Shown: positions 25,460 through 38,471, counted from the stretch's first letter. The stretch: 64,000 nucleotides of DNA from Hyalomma asiaticum (GCA_013339685.2 CM023482.1:77649768-77713767); one strand, 5' to 3'. The notes: a model not told the origin generated them from the letters alone. Made by a program: numbers and translations.

Positions 25460-26530
25460 CGGAATGTGATATGGCTTAGTGGGGTTAGGAAGACAGGTGA
25501 AGCCTTCGCAGTGCTGAAAATGGACACGTCCTGTTACCGCGGTCTACTGGAGAGAATAGAGCTATTTGTATTCTTGGTCAACCAAAGCATAGCTGGTAAC
25601 ATAGATGAATACTATGGCATCAACGAGAGGGTAGCCGTTCTTGTAATTAAGCTTGAGATGTAGAAATTAAAGGTCGTGCAGTGCTACGCGCCTACATCTA
25701 GTCATGACGACCAGGTAATTGAACGCTTCTATAAAGACGTCAAATCGGCGATTGCTAAAGTAAAGACGCAGCATACCATAGTTATGGGATACTTCAGTGC
25801 TAAAGTACGCAAGAAGGAGGCTGGAGTCGAGACAGTTATTCTATCATGACCAGGGAGGAAGTACCAGGGGGGAAGTATTAGTAAAGTTCGCAGAACGCAG
25901 TAACCTCCCTGGCATAGTATAGAATGTGCAAGTGACCGAGAAAGCGAGAGATGAAGTGACCACGGGATGGCAAGATCTCGAGTTAGGCTACACTTGACGA
26001 CGGACCGCAGTCATCTATCGCGAAAGAAGTCGATCTACAAGTTAGCAGCAAGACGGAAAGTAGAGGAATTGAGGATCGCGCTGCGGATGCGATATTCGGT
26101 TCTAACCGAGGAAGCAGACCTTAGTGTTCAGGAAGTGGGTAATAATCTTACACGCATTATCACAGAGAGTGGCACAGAAGTAGCGTGCGAGATCGCTACA
26201 CAGGATGACAGTAAGCTTTCCCTGGAGACGAAAGATTTGATTAAGAAACGGCAAGATATGAGAGTATCTAGCCCTTTGAGATAACAGAACTTGTGGAGCT
26301 TTCGAAGTTTCGCGTAAGACAGCCGACGTACGTAAGTATAACAAGGAAAGAACTGAACACACTGTAAAGAACGAAGGCAGCTTGATAGTAGTGAGGAGAC
26401 GCCTCCAGGCATATAGGCAAAAATCGGATGTATGCGCTAAGAGACAAGGGAGGCAATGTCATCACGCATATGGACAAGATAGTTATAGCAGCCGAGGAAC
26501 TTTACCCAGACAGGTTTTGCATCGAAACAT
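25460..26530 (+). pseudogene. Decayed RTE-type LINE fragment (endonuclease and linker)
   Basis: Translated pieces match the layout of RTE/BovB-clade LINE proteins. An endonuclease segment reads QCYAPTSSHDDQVIERFYKD near 25680-25735. IVMGYFSAKV near 25780 is a damaged form of the usual GDFNAKV box, with D and N both replaced. Further on, KLSLETKDLIKKRQDM (about 26210-26260) and SLIVVRRRLQAYRQ (about 26370-26420) match the linker before the reverse transcriptase. The frame changes several times and contains stops, so it is inactive. The reverse transcriptase was not found downstream, so the copy is truncated or rearranged. Clade assignment is from remembered family motifs. Confidence 0.55.
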
Positions 26531-27474
26531 CGAAAACCATCGTATGAAATCATGCGAATGAGAACAGGACTACACCAAGTAGGTGTTCGTTTGCGTTCGA
26601 TTAAGGAGGACATGCATAGACAGTCAGTTCACCTATACACATTCCCCAGTAAACGATGTGGGTGTATTTCACTGATTGAGATGACCACCCCAAAACAGGT
26701 AAGGCATATTCTATGACATTTAGCGTTATTACCGCTAAAATAAAGCAAAGGGCTGGCATAGGACAGCCCCTGAACATGCGATGTCCTCCTTTAACAAACA
26801 TACTGTCACTCAAGAAGCCCGCAGAAACACAGCGCGCAACTTCATGCAGGATTTCTATGCCTGACGACTCTATACACTAGAGCAGCGAGTTCAAGGAGAA
26901 AACACTTTCGAATTCAGAAAGCGCTTTCAGAAAGTGATTTCCGTTATAGCGAATGTCGCGCATAAAAGTAATCGTTAGCCATTTCTGATCCTCTGAGTAT
27001 GCACTCCAAAATCCGGTTCAGCTCATGAGATTGCAAGGAAACACGGGAAGAATACCTATGGTGATATTACATAGGCAGATTAGTACACTCGGCACAAAGA
27101 ATAAAAAATGCGTAAACATATGAGATACATTAGTAAGCTCATCATGCACAAATCACAAGCATATCAAAATTTTGGTGTCGTATCCTATCGGTCATGTTTG
27201 TCATATATTCGTACACTTCCACATAAACTTCGATGCATACGAAGTATGTGATGCGAGGTTTTCATTCTTGGTTTGTTACCTCATCCGTTCATTTTTGATG
27301 GCACCACCCAGTGGCACAACATAATACTTTCGCTTTTATGAAGTGGCACCGTTTCTGTTTTCTCTATGCCATTAACTTTTGATACAAAGTACCTTGTGAA
27401 GCTATAATATAACACTTTCGTTTCTTGAAGTACTCCATCAATCGCCCAGGTAAGTCTCTGCTATATAGTCGAAA

Positions 27475-27600
27475 ATGCGCATTCGACTCCCACTCGCGGC
27501 GCTCGCATTTCAGTGTGGCCTGTGTGCAACAGCACCCGTGTGCTTAGGTTTAGCTGTACGTTAAAGAGCTCCAGGTGGTGAATATTAATCGGAGTGTCTC
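27475..27600 (+). mobile_element. Ruka-like SINE, decayed fragment
   Basis: ATTCGACTCCCACTCGCGGC (B box and following GC-rich part), GCATTTCAGTG, CTGTACGTTAAAGAGCTCCA and GGTGGTGAATATTAATCGGA follow the consensus order with heavy divergence. The A-box half is not recognisable. Confidence 0.5.
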
Positions 27601-27640
27601 CAAACCACATCTTTGTTCTGGCACCTAACTCGTCGCGATT

Positions 27641-27713
27641 GTTCTTTCTTTCTCTCTCTCTCTTTCTCTTTCTTTCTCTCTCTGTCTCTCTCTCTCTCTT
27701 TTTTTTTTTTTTT
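27641..27713. repeat. Pyrimidine-rich (TC)n/(T)n tract
   Basis: TTTCTCTC-type repeat ending in a run of T. It could be the tail of a TC-ended LINE, but no adjacent LINE sequence was seen. Confidence 0.7.
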
Positions 27714-30144
27714 ACAATTCACGATCTCAGGCTTTGGCTTTGATTATATGTACCTACTCTTTGCACTTCTAAGAATTTGTTCGCGCTGTCATAGCAACAC
27801 ACTGAACGCACGAGTCAAAAGCAGTAACTGGAATGGCTGTTTTCTGAGGACGAACTAACGCTTAGAAAGTTCGCTGCCTTAATCGGGGGATAAGCCGGTA
27901 AGGCGAAGTGCACTTTATGCACACGTGTCCGTTTCCTTGAAGAGAAGTAAATTTCCTTCAGCACTTACTGATCACGACGAAGCTTGAGCTGGCCAAGAAG
28001 CAGAACAAGCGCAAGACTCCAAATACTATTCGCATTCGTAAGTGCATGCCGGTCCGCTGCGGCATGTGCGTCTCCATACATACATTCAAAAGAGGCTGTC
28101 TTGTTTCTTACGGTCTTTTTCTCTAGCATTTCTTTATGCGGAGTGAATGACACGAACAGACCATTTGTACGGCATTTGAGAAATTTATTGGAAACTGTTC
28201 GAGCGGCGCTATCCTTCTAGTGCACTTGGCAATCGCTTCGTTTTGTTTTTCCTTCTCTCTTTCCTTCGTGATGCATGCTCGTGTATTTCTTGGGAAATCC
28301 AGCCCGACCGCAGACGTCGTTATTGCGATTGTTTCACTCCCAACTTGGGAGCCCTTATACTATAAGCCGCCGAATCCGCTTCGCGCGATTGCCACTGCTC
28401 ACCCAGCCGTGCGAACGGCTCGAAACCATTTGGAAGTGACAGCGCGACGCACGAAATACCGTATCGAATCGCTTGCCTCGTTATTCATTGGAAAAGTCGA
28501 TTTCACGAAGCGACGCACACGCTCCCAAGCTCGCCGATCGGAGCACGCGTTGTTTAAGCTGTCTGCGCTTGCATTACAGTGTCTGAGAAGCTGACGGCGC
28601 AACCCGCATATAATGATAAAGAGTGAAGCAGGATTGTCTATAGACCCCATTGATTCAGTAGCGATGGAACTTGACGAATCGCAGTGCGTAGTTCAATTTA
28701 GTTCAGTTGCTAGGCGTGTACGTAGGTGGTTTTTGATGCGTTGAAGCCAGAGAAAACATGGAGTAAGAAATCCCAGCGTAGGCAAAGTCAACGTGAAAGA
28801 CGACGTGGCGAGGCGAAAAATAGAATGAACTTTCGAAAGAAAAGTCGAATTTTTAGGAGCGCTTTGTTTTAGCGTGCAAAGAAATAAATAATAAAGTATT
28901 ATCAATTGCAGCATGAAATACTGAGCCAAGGGGCTTGACAGTCACAACTTCATTTAAGCTCTACTTAATGCGAGACGTTACTGTGAGACTATAGAAGTGC
29001 ACCCACGAATGGCAGGTGGGAGCTGAGGTGAAAAATGCACAGCGGGTGGTGAGTATTTACACGTGCATGTTCCCCTGGAGACTGCGCGCTGAGCGCGAAT
29101 GAAATGGTTCCGAGAATGCATCCTTTACGCAACTTCTGTTGCTCAAATTTAGGTGACAGTGTGAAAACAAAAAATTGGGGGACCCTTAAGCTTCGCCTTT
29201 AAGAGTTGAACGCGATAGCGAAATCCGGTCCCTAGTGTGCACTTCAACCACTCAGTGCATACTTATAATGTGTGTTAAATCACACATGGAATTCTTCAGT
29301 CAACGCTGCTTGAGTCAGAGGCGATGCTGAGCACCTATGTACTAAAGGATCAAGGCTATTGGATGACACTCGCCTAACGTTGGAAAAATGCAGCAGATTG
29401 TTGAAGTTCATGCTTTTAGGATGATGACATCGCTTTCCTGTGTTGTCTGAGTGTACGGCGCAATAGAATGAAAGATTACTTCGCAATATTACAAAAATCT
29501 TAATTATAATGGTGATGCATTATTACCACGTGAGATTCTATTATGGTGGAAGCACTCGATAAAGCGGCACATAGCGGCGTTTATAGAGGGAGCGAAGAGG
29601 ACGGCATGCATTATTTATGCGGCTCTGCTATCATATTTGGCAGTGTTAAATGTATGCGGTGTAAGAAATACCCCGTTTTTCCTGTTTTCAAGTCGTACCC
29701 TGACAAACGGCCGAGCGAACTGTAGTGAAATTGCAAAACACATAGCCTCGATGGTAGTTTTAAGCCGATCACCACTGTTTTTGTTTTTCCGCAGCATGGA
29801 CGTACTCTGTCGACAGGCTTCTTACTCGAAACCGCTCTCAGTGAAACACAACTCATTTAAATGGTGGGATGTAGCTGGAGTGACAGCTAAAAAGAAAGAA
29901 AGGTGATACTTTGTGTTTGAATTTCAGAATATATTTTTACGCACGAACAGCATATTGGTTATCCTTAGTTTCATCAGCACAAAGACACTTCATCTTATGT
30001 TGAGGCATAAATAAACATACTATTTAGTGTATGTGCTACATCTTTGATAGCTCGCTTAATGCTTGTACGAAAGAAATGCCGGCGAGATTATGTAGGCAGC
30101 CGAGAAACGTTGCTACCTAGAACGTAATTGCTCACCAAAACGCA

Positions 30145-30366
30145 CGAGTTTTACGTCCCAAAAGCACTACATAATCATGAGGGACGCCGTAGTGGAGGGC
30201 TGCAGAAATGTCAACCATCTGGGATTCTGTAACGCTCACTGACATCGCGCAGTACACGGACATCTAACGTATCGCCTCCATGGAAATTCGGTTCCCGCCA
30301 CTGGGATTCGATCCCGCGACTTTTGGATCAGCAGTCAAGCACCACAGCCACTAGACCACCACGGCG
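30145..30366 (-). mobile_element. Ruka-like SINE
   Basis: Reverse orientation: TTTTACGTCCCAAAAGC at the 3' end, GGGATTCGATCCCGCGAC at the B box (about 30302) and CCACTAGACCACCACGGCG at the 5' end. All blocks are present with moderate divergence. Confidence 0.85.
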
Positions 30367-30611
30367 TGTTCTCGAACTTCAAATATGAGATGCGAAAAGT
30401 TAATATAAAAACAAACATCCTTAACGTTCATAACATAGCCTTATTCGAGAAAGGTTGTAGTTCTCGCGGAAACATAACGTACATCACTATAAGGAGCGAA
30501 GAACCCTGCATACGATTTCTGCGTATTCCGTTTACCGGACAGACGGGTTGGCAGGGAAGAGCTGCAGGCCCATATAAAGATACATGTGCGACAAGCTTGA
30601 ATGGCAAGTCC

Positions 30612-30842
30612 AGTGATCTAGTAGCTGTGGTACTCGGCTGCTGATCCAAGGGTCGCGGGATCGAATCCCGGCCGCGGCGGCTGCATTTCGATGGAGGCGA
30701 AATGTTGACGCCCGTGTGCTGTGCGATGTCAGTGCACGTTAAAGAACCCCAGGTGGTCGAAATTTCCTGGGCCCTCCACTACGGCGTCTCTCATAACTGT
30801 TTTTGGGACGTTAAACCCCGCAAAACAACAATAAACAACAAC
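30612..30842 (+). mobile_element. Ruka-like SINE with 13-bp target duplication
   Basis: GAATGGCAAGTCC occurs immediately before (30599-30611) and after (30843-30855) the element, a perfect 13-bp duplication. The 3' end is A-rich (AAAACAACAATAAACAACAAC). It lies 245 bp from an inverted copy at 30145-30366. The duplication length fits LINE-driven retroposition. Confidence 0.92.
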
Positions 30843-30855
30843 GAATGGCAAGTCC

Positions 30856-33688
30856 TGTCGAAAACAATTATTATCCCTGGAATGTAAATTCATGCCAAAT
30901 GTATTCCCGTAATGATACTAGCATGTAACGGGTTTCAAGATGCTTCCCGTTTCTATTTTACACTTCAAGGCCTCGTAATTATTGTCGCGTTCTGCATCTG
31001 TCTCCCATGGTTTCGATCACTCCAATGTTAAAGTGGTCGCATTGCCCCTTTAATATATGTCTCTTCAATATATTCAGTAATTACGCTTTTAAACTATCGA
31101 AAGTCAAGTCATACATTTAACTATTCTTGCTGTTTGACCTTTAGTAGTCACGTGTGATTCTATGACACTAGATTTTGTTCTTTCTTCTGAGATTGTCGCT
31201 ACTGACTCTGAATTATTTGCGACTGTGTAGTGACGTCGTTCTCAGTATGTATGAACTAATCTACCCAATCCAACAACAACAGGATATTTATTGCGTGATA
31301 GTAACAACTCCGAGAGCCCGTACACCTGCAAGGAGCACGCGAATTCATGCCCTGGCGTAACTGAACTCGGTTTAAATTCCCAGCGAGTCCTCCTTAGTGT
31401 TTGGATCCACGTCTAATGGATCATCTTCCGAAAATGACATTGCGTTCTGAGAAAACCCTTCTGCGCCGTCTGGGACTTAACCTGTCCTTCGTGGACGCTT
31501 AATCGTTTCATATCGGAATAGACGATCGCGGATCTACTGAAGTATCTAGTACATAACCTTCATCTGCATTAGACAGACTGCATGGCGTTTTGTTGGCTAT
31601 AATAATCCAGTAATACTATAGCTGGAGCCCTCGTCCGCAGCACAGAAGGCATTGAACGCATTGTAGAGCAATTGTTGAGAACGAAAACGCTCTCTTTAGG
31701 ACTGGTAAATGTGATGAGCTACGTAGCGCTCGGGAAAAATGTTTAGGGATTGATCTTTATCTCTCTCTTTCTTTTACCGATATCTTCTTCCATCATTTTT
31801 TCATTTCACTTAACCCATTGCCAGGGGTTTACCCATAATATTGTTTTCCTTTTCTTCTTCTTTAAGGGGGGGGGGGGGTTGAGGGGGCGTGGGGTGAATT
31901 TACCATGGTGTTTCCGGAACGCGGGCTGGTGTGGCAAACGGCGTTATTGGTTAGTTGCAATTTTCTTTTTCTATCGGGGGGGGGGGGGGGGGGGTGTAAA
32001 TTCCTGCCTATTGCCACAGCACGGGGTAGCCAGCCGGTTTTTGTGATGACGGCTACCCATCCGGTCCCTCTTTTCTTTCTTTCTACTTCTTTCTTAACCT
32101 CCCCCATCGTAGGATATCTGTCATCATAAAAACACTAAAAACTATACTCAACACCAGATGAGGAAGAGATATTATAATCGCTCTTGGAGTCTTCACTTGG
32201 TCCTACCGAACATTTTCATCCCACGCTCCAATTAACATCTACAGACACGTTTCAACCACATTGGGGCGACTTGGCGCCCAGTTGTTCGTATAGGCGATTC
32301 CCGAAAGCCCGACTTCATCAGTGGAAAGCTCACAGTAAAATAAAAAGGTTGTGCACCTTCCGAATGCGACTTGGGTTTGTGCAAGAATCGTTGAGTTCTT
32401 AGCGCTTCCATTTCCTGTCTATCTCTCTCTCTCCCCGTTCTACGGTACCATTCCTGAATCACTCATTTCGCTTCGTACGATCCCTGCCACAGAGGCCCCA
32501 TTTCGATGGAGGCGAAATGATAGAGGCGTGTGTATTGTGCGATGTCAGCGCGCTTTAACCGACCCCGCCCATGTGGTCGAAATTTCCGGAGCCCTCCAAC
32601 TACGGCCTCTCTCATACTCATATATCGTGGTTTTGGGAAGCAAAACTCCAGAGACCATTACTCCCTTCACAGGGTCACCTAGGAGCCTATTGTCTTGTTA
32701 GCATTCCTAATGTAACATCGTAGCGCTAAGCAAAAAGTTGAGGCAAGGCGGAAAGGAGTGACAAACGTGACCTTAGTCTACAGCGCTTGTCTTTTGTCGT
32801 TTTCCCCGTCTTTCGTTGTACGAAGTCACGTTATGGAATACCAACTATCCTGTCTCTAACGTAGCATTACTGTTTCTTTCCTTCACATTGTGTCTCGCAT
32901 TGCCGCAACAGCATGCATTCGGTTCTTTAGTATGCCGGTCATCGCTGCCGTTTGCAGCCGTATAACACAACCGTACACGCCTGTCTGTAACGCATGCACC
33001 GCCCGATATAATAGTGGCAGTGGGAATAAACGAGTCAGGCTATTACTCAGCGTACTGGTCTCGACGGTTTACGTGAATCAGCGTCTACGTGCCTATACGA
33101 TCAGTGCGGCACATCCAACGGGTAGACAACGCACAGCGGCATGCCTCATCGCAGCCGTTGTACGCATGCTGTATTGTTCACGATCGAGAGAACAACCGTA
33201 ACATTTGTAATCGCATAAAAAAAAAAGAAAGATACAGCTGGAGCACAGACGTGGGCGGCCTAATTGTACGTGACGGGTTCCGTTAAAGTGTGATGGTATC
33301 TGATTGCACTTGCAACTAGGCCATCGTGCACATTCGAAACGAGCGCGCGTTTTCGCAGGGTGGCAACGGAGCAAGTCGGAAGAGGTGTGGTGCCGCATTG
33401 TGACATTGATCGACAGACAGGCCGCGGCGTCCCTTGCGGTTTTCGCTTGACGCAGCATGGAACGCGGAGAAAGTAAGCGGAAGCGAGAAATGTTCTCGAA
33501 CTGGCACAATGGACATTCCGCTTGGCGCATATATCGCGCAGGCAGGACGTCCTTCTGCGAACTGAAACTGCGATGCTAATCTATGCACTTGGCTGTGAGA
33601 GCGAAGTGACGCCTGCAAGTTTTCTTGCCTTACATTTCTCGATAGTTGTTTGGTTTTCCAGTATCGACATCAAGACGATATATATATA
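30856..33688. other. No gene recognised, G-rich runs and a SINE
   Basis: CCCCTTTAA at 31045-31053 resembles a lone TTAA/AGGG element end. G runs at 31866-31878 and 31976-31994 are followed by similar TTTACCATGG and TGTAAATTCC stretches, suggesting a degenerate tandem repeat. The rest holds only short frames. Confidence 0.4.
32490..32650 (+). mobile_element. Ruka-like SINE, 5'-truncated
   Basis: Begins at CCCCATTTCGATGGAGGCGA and runs through GCGATGTCAGCGCGCTTTAA and GGTCGAAATTTCCGGAGCCC to GGTTTTGGGAAGCAAAAC. The tRNA-like head is missing. Confidence 0.8.
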
Positions 33689-34922
33689 TATAACAGAATT
33701 GACGATGCGCCTCTTAGAGAACGACGGTTTATTACAGCAACGTTTCGGTCGGAGCCCGACCTTTTCATGTCTTGAAAAAGGTTGGGCTCCGACCGAAACA
33801 TTGTTGTAATAGCGAGCTATCATGTCGGCATCGCTTCATGCGTATGCTTTATTTCGGTAACTAGCGCAAGGATGAACCACTTGCAACAGTGAGACTTGTT
33901 TAAATACGACTTGAAGATGCCTCAGCTAAAATACTGTTTCGGACTAAAGCCTCTAATCCCTACACGAAATCCTTGCGCAAAAACAAATGTAACGGAATAG
34001 GTACTCAAGCATGCGATATTGGTGACGCTAGAACCTATGTAAATACGGCTGTGATAACGCACACACACACACACAAAAAAAAGCAATAACGTGCCAAGGA
34101 CAAGGCTCTCAAATAACCTCCAGCAAGGCGCATAACCGCGGCTTGCGGCTCTGTCCATACGCTTAGTTCCGATCGTGAAGGCGTGAAGTCCTGTAACGAC
34201 GCGGCCAATTTCAAGCGTGTAGTTCATTCGAGCAGTCTGACAATCGAAAAAAAAATTTAAAGCGCATCATAACCCCTACAGCATTGCCAACGACACTTCT
34301 CGTGTGTATGCTATCGCAGCCGTAAGCAATTTGCAAAAGCGTCGCTGTAATCGACCTTTCGCTCACGGCTACGTGAATTAAGCTCTTATATATTTGTTTC
34401 ATTTGAGTGATTGAAATTCGTATGACGTATGTATAGCTTCCCCACTTCAATAATACACGGCGACCGCGATTACTTCTACACATCGAGCTAAGCTAACGTC
34501 GTGCGCGCTTAGCGGTAAGCGTCATCGCTCTGTGTCCGCACTTTGTTTATGCCAAGAAACTTGGTGTCGAGCATTACACTTGACAAACTTGTGACGATGC
34601 TATTTCTCTGAAATGAAACAAGCCGCACTAACGCCAAATAATTACACATATGCTTAGCCGTGACAAAAATGTTTGGCGCATAAGAGATGCGCCGAACAGC
34701 CGGCATTACAGGTTCGTCCCTTTCCTTAAGACAGACATAAGCAGGAAACCGATAAAAACTTATCGCACATATCTTGTGCGTTGCTGAGCAACGAACCCAC
34801 GGCGCAGGTCATGTTTCGGTCGGAGCCGACCTTTTCATGTCTTGAAAAAGGTTGGGCTCCGACCGAAACATTGTTGTAATAAACCGTCGTTCTCTAAGAG
34901 GCGCATCGTCAGTTCTGTTATA
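33689..34922. mobile_element. Fold-back element with duplicated core hairpin
   Basis: The outer ends are inverted copies: TATAACAGAATTGACGATGC at 33689 and GCATCGTCAGTTCTGTTATA at 34903-34922. The inverted similarity continues through CTTAGAGAACGACGG and GTTTATTACA. The core hairpin (GGTCGGAGCC with GGCTCCGACC, loop with TTTTCATGTCTTGAAAAA) appears twice in the same orientation, at about 33742-33811 and 34813-34881, with about 1 kb of unrelated sequence between. The left copy has the intact left outer arm and the right copy the intact right outer arm. A single fold-back of about 230 bp was therefore probably split by a segment whose creation duplicated the core. Confidence 0.65.
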
Positions 34923-34959
34923 AACTGGTGGCAACCCAAGCTATTTTGCATATACAGTC

Positions 34960-34968
34960 CTCTCTCTC

Positions 34969-35021
<53 letters not shown>
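34960..35021. repeat. (CT)n(AT)n microsatellite
   Basis: CT units to about 34988, then AT units to 35021. It lies about 40 bp beyond the right end of the fold-back element. Confidence 0.95.
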
Positions 35022-35022
<1 letters not shown>

Positions 35023-36138
35023 GTGATATGTTTGTTGCGTCTGTCCGCGTAATTCTCCAGCTAAGGTGGATCCCTCATTCTGATTCTATTCTTTCAGTAG
35101 TAACATATCCTAATCACTTAGTATCGGTCCTGGATGAAATTCTTTTGATTCCGAACTTGGCGACGTCTGTCGAAGACTACGCTTTCCTAAGTGTGATGGG
35201 ATCAGCTTTCACTTTCGACAGATAGATACGTATTATAGAATAACTTATCTGAATTTCATGCACCAATCTGATGTTACGAAATCTCGCATATAAACGTATA
35301 AGATTAAAGTGGTTCTTGAGAAAGCGGTTTAATGATCTGCCTTCCTTTCTGCTTCGCTCATTGGACGTCTATGAAACCTAGCCATTCAGTGTAAAGAGCC
35401 GGTAAAATCTGTTCTGAATGTCTGTGCTGTGTTGTTTGTGCGGATTTGAGCGACTTCATGAGTACCGCTGAAGGGATTCAGTCATTCGCTAAGAAGATTA
35501 ATTTGAGTCTTACGTTCGCGACGATTAAATTGGTGACGTGTTTTGAAAAGTATCCCGAACTCCCGCCAAAGGAAAAAATAAAAGAAAAAGACAGGAACAC
35601 TTCGCCCTTTATAATACGCCTGCAATGAGGGGGTGCACGAAAGAAGTACTTATATTTCCTGCGGTCGTCTGAACTATTATACTTTCCGTTCAAGAAGCTA
35701 AGTTTCATCCTTAATGCTTTCAGAAGAGCGTCATTCTTTCCGGCTCCTGGCAGTGTTCTTTTCTCTCTCTCTCTCTCTTTTTTTACTTCTCTCGAGATTT
35801 AGCTGCAGCGTAAGCTAGACCCGCTTCATTTGCCGACTCTGTTTACAGTCTGTTTACAGTCTGTCCTCAGGAGCTAAGCGTCTGGATAAGACCTTATTTC
35901 TTCCATTTCGCAATGGGTTTTTATTCTAATTGATAATGAGTTCCGACGACGAGAGCGAGCGGCGTTCAGACAACATTCATTTGTTTTCTATTACGAGTTA
36001 CAAATGTTTCTAAGAGAAAACAAGCGACCCACATAATAAGTTTACCGAAATCACTGCGATATCGCAGCACTACTCTATCTTATCTATCATACCCCTCTCC
36101 TCCTCATCAGGTATAAAGCAGACAACCGAGCACGCACT
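35022..36138. other. No gene recognised
   Basis: Short frames only. A TC run lies at 35762-35784. GTCTGTTTACA is directly duplicated near 35847-35867. Confidence 0.5.
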
Positions 36139-36540
36139 TGGTTAACTTTCCTGCCTTTGCTCTTCATTTCTCTCTCTCTCGCTTTCCCGGTGGTTACAGC
36201 TCATCCAACGGAAATGGCTTCACAAGGAATTGGTGTACGAGATAAGAAACTACAAGCATTATGTCATCAAACTCGGAAAATGCACACGATATGGCATCTT
36301 GGTGGGTACCAGGACATACCGCTGTTACTCGTAGTGATTTAGCCGGCGATGCAGTCAAATCCGCCTATGAAGAGACTCGAATGGTCCCTGTCCCACTGTC
36401 AAGAAGGGATGCTGCGAAACAACTCGGTTTGCTGGCTCGGACGATAATACACGCTTATTGGTCGCCGTCGGAGAGAGAGAGAGAAACAGAAAAGGTGAAA
36501 GAAATACAGGGATTTTAGCCATAGGGAATCCCCCGCTGGA
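36139..36540 (+). pseudogene. RNase-H LINE remnants with TC tails
   Basis: TTGGTTAACTTTCCTGCC followed by a TC run (36139-36181) matches the 3' end of the LINE at 46690-47590. After it, 36261-36475 encodes WWVPGHTAVTRSDLAGDAV and VPVPLSRRDAAKQLGLLART. These correspond to the RNase H active-site region and following segment of the same family (compare QWIPGHCGISGNDSADKAA). A GA run and CAGGGATTTTAGCCA (36471-36520) then look like a second tail in the opposite direction. In the D(A)A box the aspartate is kept but the flanking residues are changed. Decayed and rearranged. Confidence 0.55.
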
Positions 36541-37421
36541 TACCCTCTACAACGGAAAGGAATAGAGCGAACGAAAGAACAAAGCAGGAAAAGCGACTAT
36601 GACGACTCGTCAGTGTCAATGTCAGTTGTCGTGACAAAGTGACAATTTCTCAGTCTGCATTCAAAAAAAAAAAAAAAAAAGAAGAAGAATCGCAACAACT
36701 CCCTCACAGCGACTCGCATTGAAGTCTTTGTAAGCCAGCGCCCTAAAATGTTTTCTTCCGTTCATCTGGCCCAGTGGGGCATAGAAGGCTGCTGCTTGAG
36801 AGTTGAAAGCTAGCCGCCTTCTAGCTTTTCATAGTGTCACCTACGCGCACTTTCTTGAAGCTACAACTGCCATCAAGAATTTCCCGCTGCAATTTAGTTT
36901 GCAATTTAGTTTCTTCCCTATCCCGTCACTCTTGAGGATTCTCTATGCGCTAAGCAAACTATATAACGCAACGTCGGCGCCCTTTTTAAGGCCCCTTCCA
37001 GCGATGGTAAACTCTCGAACTTGGGAAATATTGGATTGGCGCAGCGGCGGGCTGTTTGAACAGGTAAAGGCGCTACTTCGATGACCGTAGAACAGTTGTT
37101 TCAAAATGAACCCTCACGCCACGATGGCGTACCGTTCCTTGTGTATACAGAGTGACGCGGGCGCTGCTTCTGAGAAGCGGGGTGCGCCAGCCGGTAAAGA
37201 AAGAAGATGAAAAGGAAGGGGAGAGGTGGACCTCTAAGAAGGCCTAGTTTCGTGACTGCCACTGAAAATGCCGCAGGCCCCGATGGACGCCGTTATGGCG
37301 GCCTGCTTACGAACGGCCATGGCAGCGACGTAATTAGTGCCGAACATTTGACTTCGACAGTGTGAAAATATGCGTTTCGCTTTCGCTCGCACACGGCCAC
37401 GCGTGGGGTTGTATGTGTGTG

Positions 37422-37453
<32 letters not shown>

Positions 37454-37529
37454 TGTATGTATGTATGTATGTATGTATGTATGTATGTATGTATGTATGT
37501 ATGTATGTATGTATGTATGTATGTATGTA

Positions 37530-37604
<75 letters not shown>

Positions 37605-38471
37605 GGTATAAGGCGGAGCAACATGCCACATAAATTCGCAAAAGGTGGTCAATTTTTAAAAATTATTCAATTCCATAAAGCAGCACAGCAGGAATTTTCT
37701 TTACGGTATAGGGTACCTAGACATCAACAGGTTTTTGCGATTGGAAACGGTAAATAAGAAATGTCACAGATGTCTCATGTATTTATTTTGCCCCAACCTC
37801 CGAGGCAAAAAGAGACATCACTTGGGGAAAAACAAGAGCGCCTAAAAATTTCATTAGTTTGCTTTCTTTCTTACAGCTATGTAGCCTTCATACAACACAT
37901 TTCACGCATTGGATCTCAACAGCGAGGTGCTAGTTCCTCCACAACTTCTCACAGGTCAAGCGGCGGCAACCGTTCTGTGCGCCATTGTTGCCCTTTGTGT
38001 TCCCTTGTCAAAGGAACGTCTGGTAATATCCACGAAGCGCTCGAAACAATTTCTCTACCTTCCTAGATTGTGCAATATATAATGCGGGTAAATAAATGAG
38101 TCACTTAGTCAAAAACTCTCTAAGTTTACTAAGCGCAGTTTCGTCACGTTTTACCACTCTGAATTATCCAAATTTTAAATATCGCTTGACCAAACCCACG
38201 GTACAAAAAAAAAAAAAACTTTCGGTAGCATGTACTTGCCAGTACAGAGCAACGAAATCAACGCTGACGTTGCTGTAATGTCCGAAAATGCAGCTCCGAA
38301 GCTGCGAGCGAGCAGAGCGGATCGTGAGGTCACTGACAACAGCCACGTTTTTTTCCATTACGAATCCGAGTACAATCGCGAAATTTTTTATAAGGAGAAA
38401 ACGATAATTAGCGGTACCTATTGATGGAACAAAGAGCAAAGAAATACACATTTTTGTTTGAGCTGGGGACT
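36541..38471. other. No gene recognised, large microsatellite
   Basis: Poly(A) at 36662-36680, a short direct repeat of GCAATTTAGTTT at 36890 and 36901, and the 37421-37602 microsatellite. Frames inside the microsatellite are artefacts of its periodicity. Confidence 0.5.
37421..37602. repeat. Compound (TGTA)n(TG)n microsatellite
   Basis: Roughly 115 bp of TATG units (to 37535) then about 67 bp of TG (to 37602). Confidence 0.97.

Larger units (their letters stand above)
26531..30144. other. No gene recognised, SINE remnant and TC tract
   Basis: Includes a near-inverted pair of AGGAGGACATGC-like blocks at about 26604 and 26780, a decayed SINE (27475-27600) and a pyrimidine tract (27641-27713). 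A 124-codon frame at 28220-28594 has no motif and I do not call it. Confidence 0.4.

Noticed and set aside
28220..28594. 124-codon plus-strand frame as a small gene
   Set aside because: Low-complexity basic composition with a competing frame on the other strand and no promoter or splice evidence.
37234..37652. Several frames with Thr-His, Tyr-Ile-His or Tyr-Met-Tyr-Val-Cys repeats
   Set aside because: They are the six-frame reading of the (TGTA)n(TG)n microsatellite.
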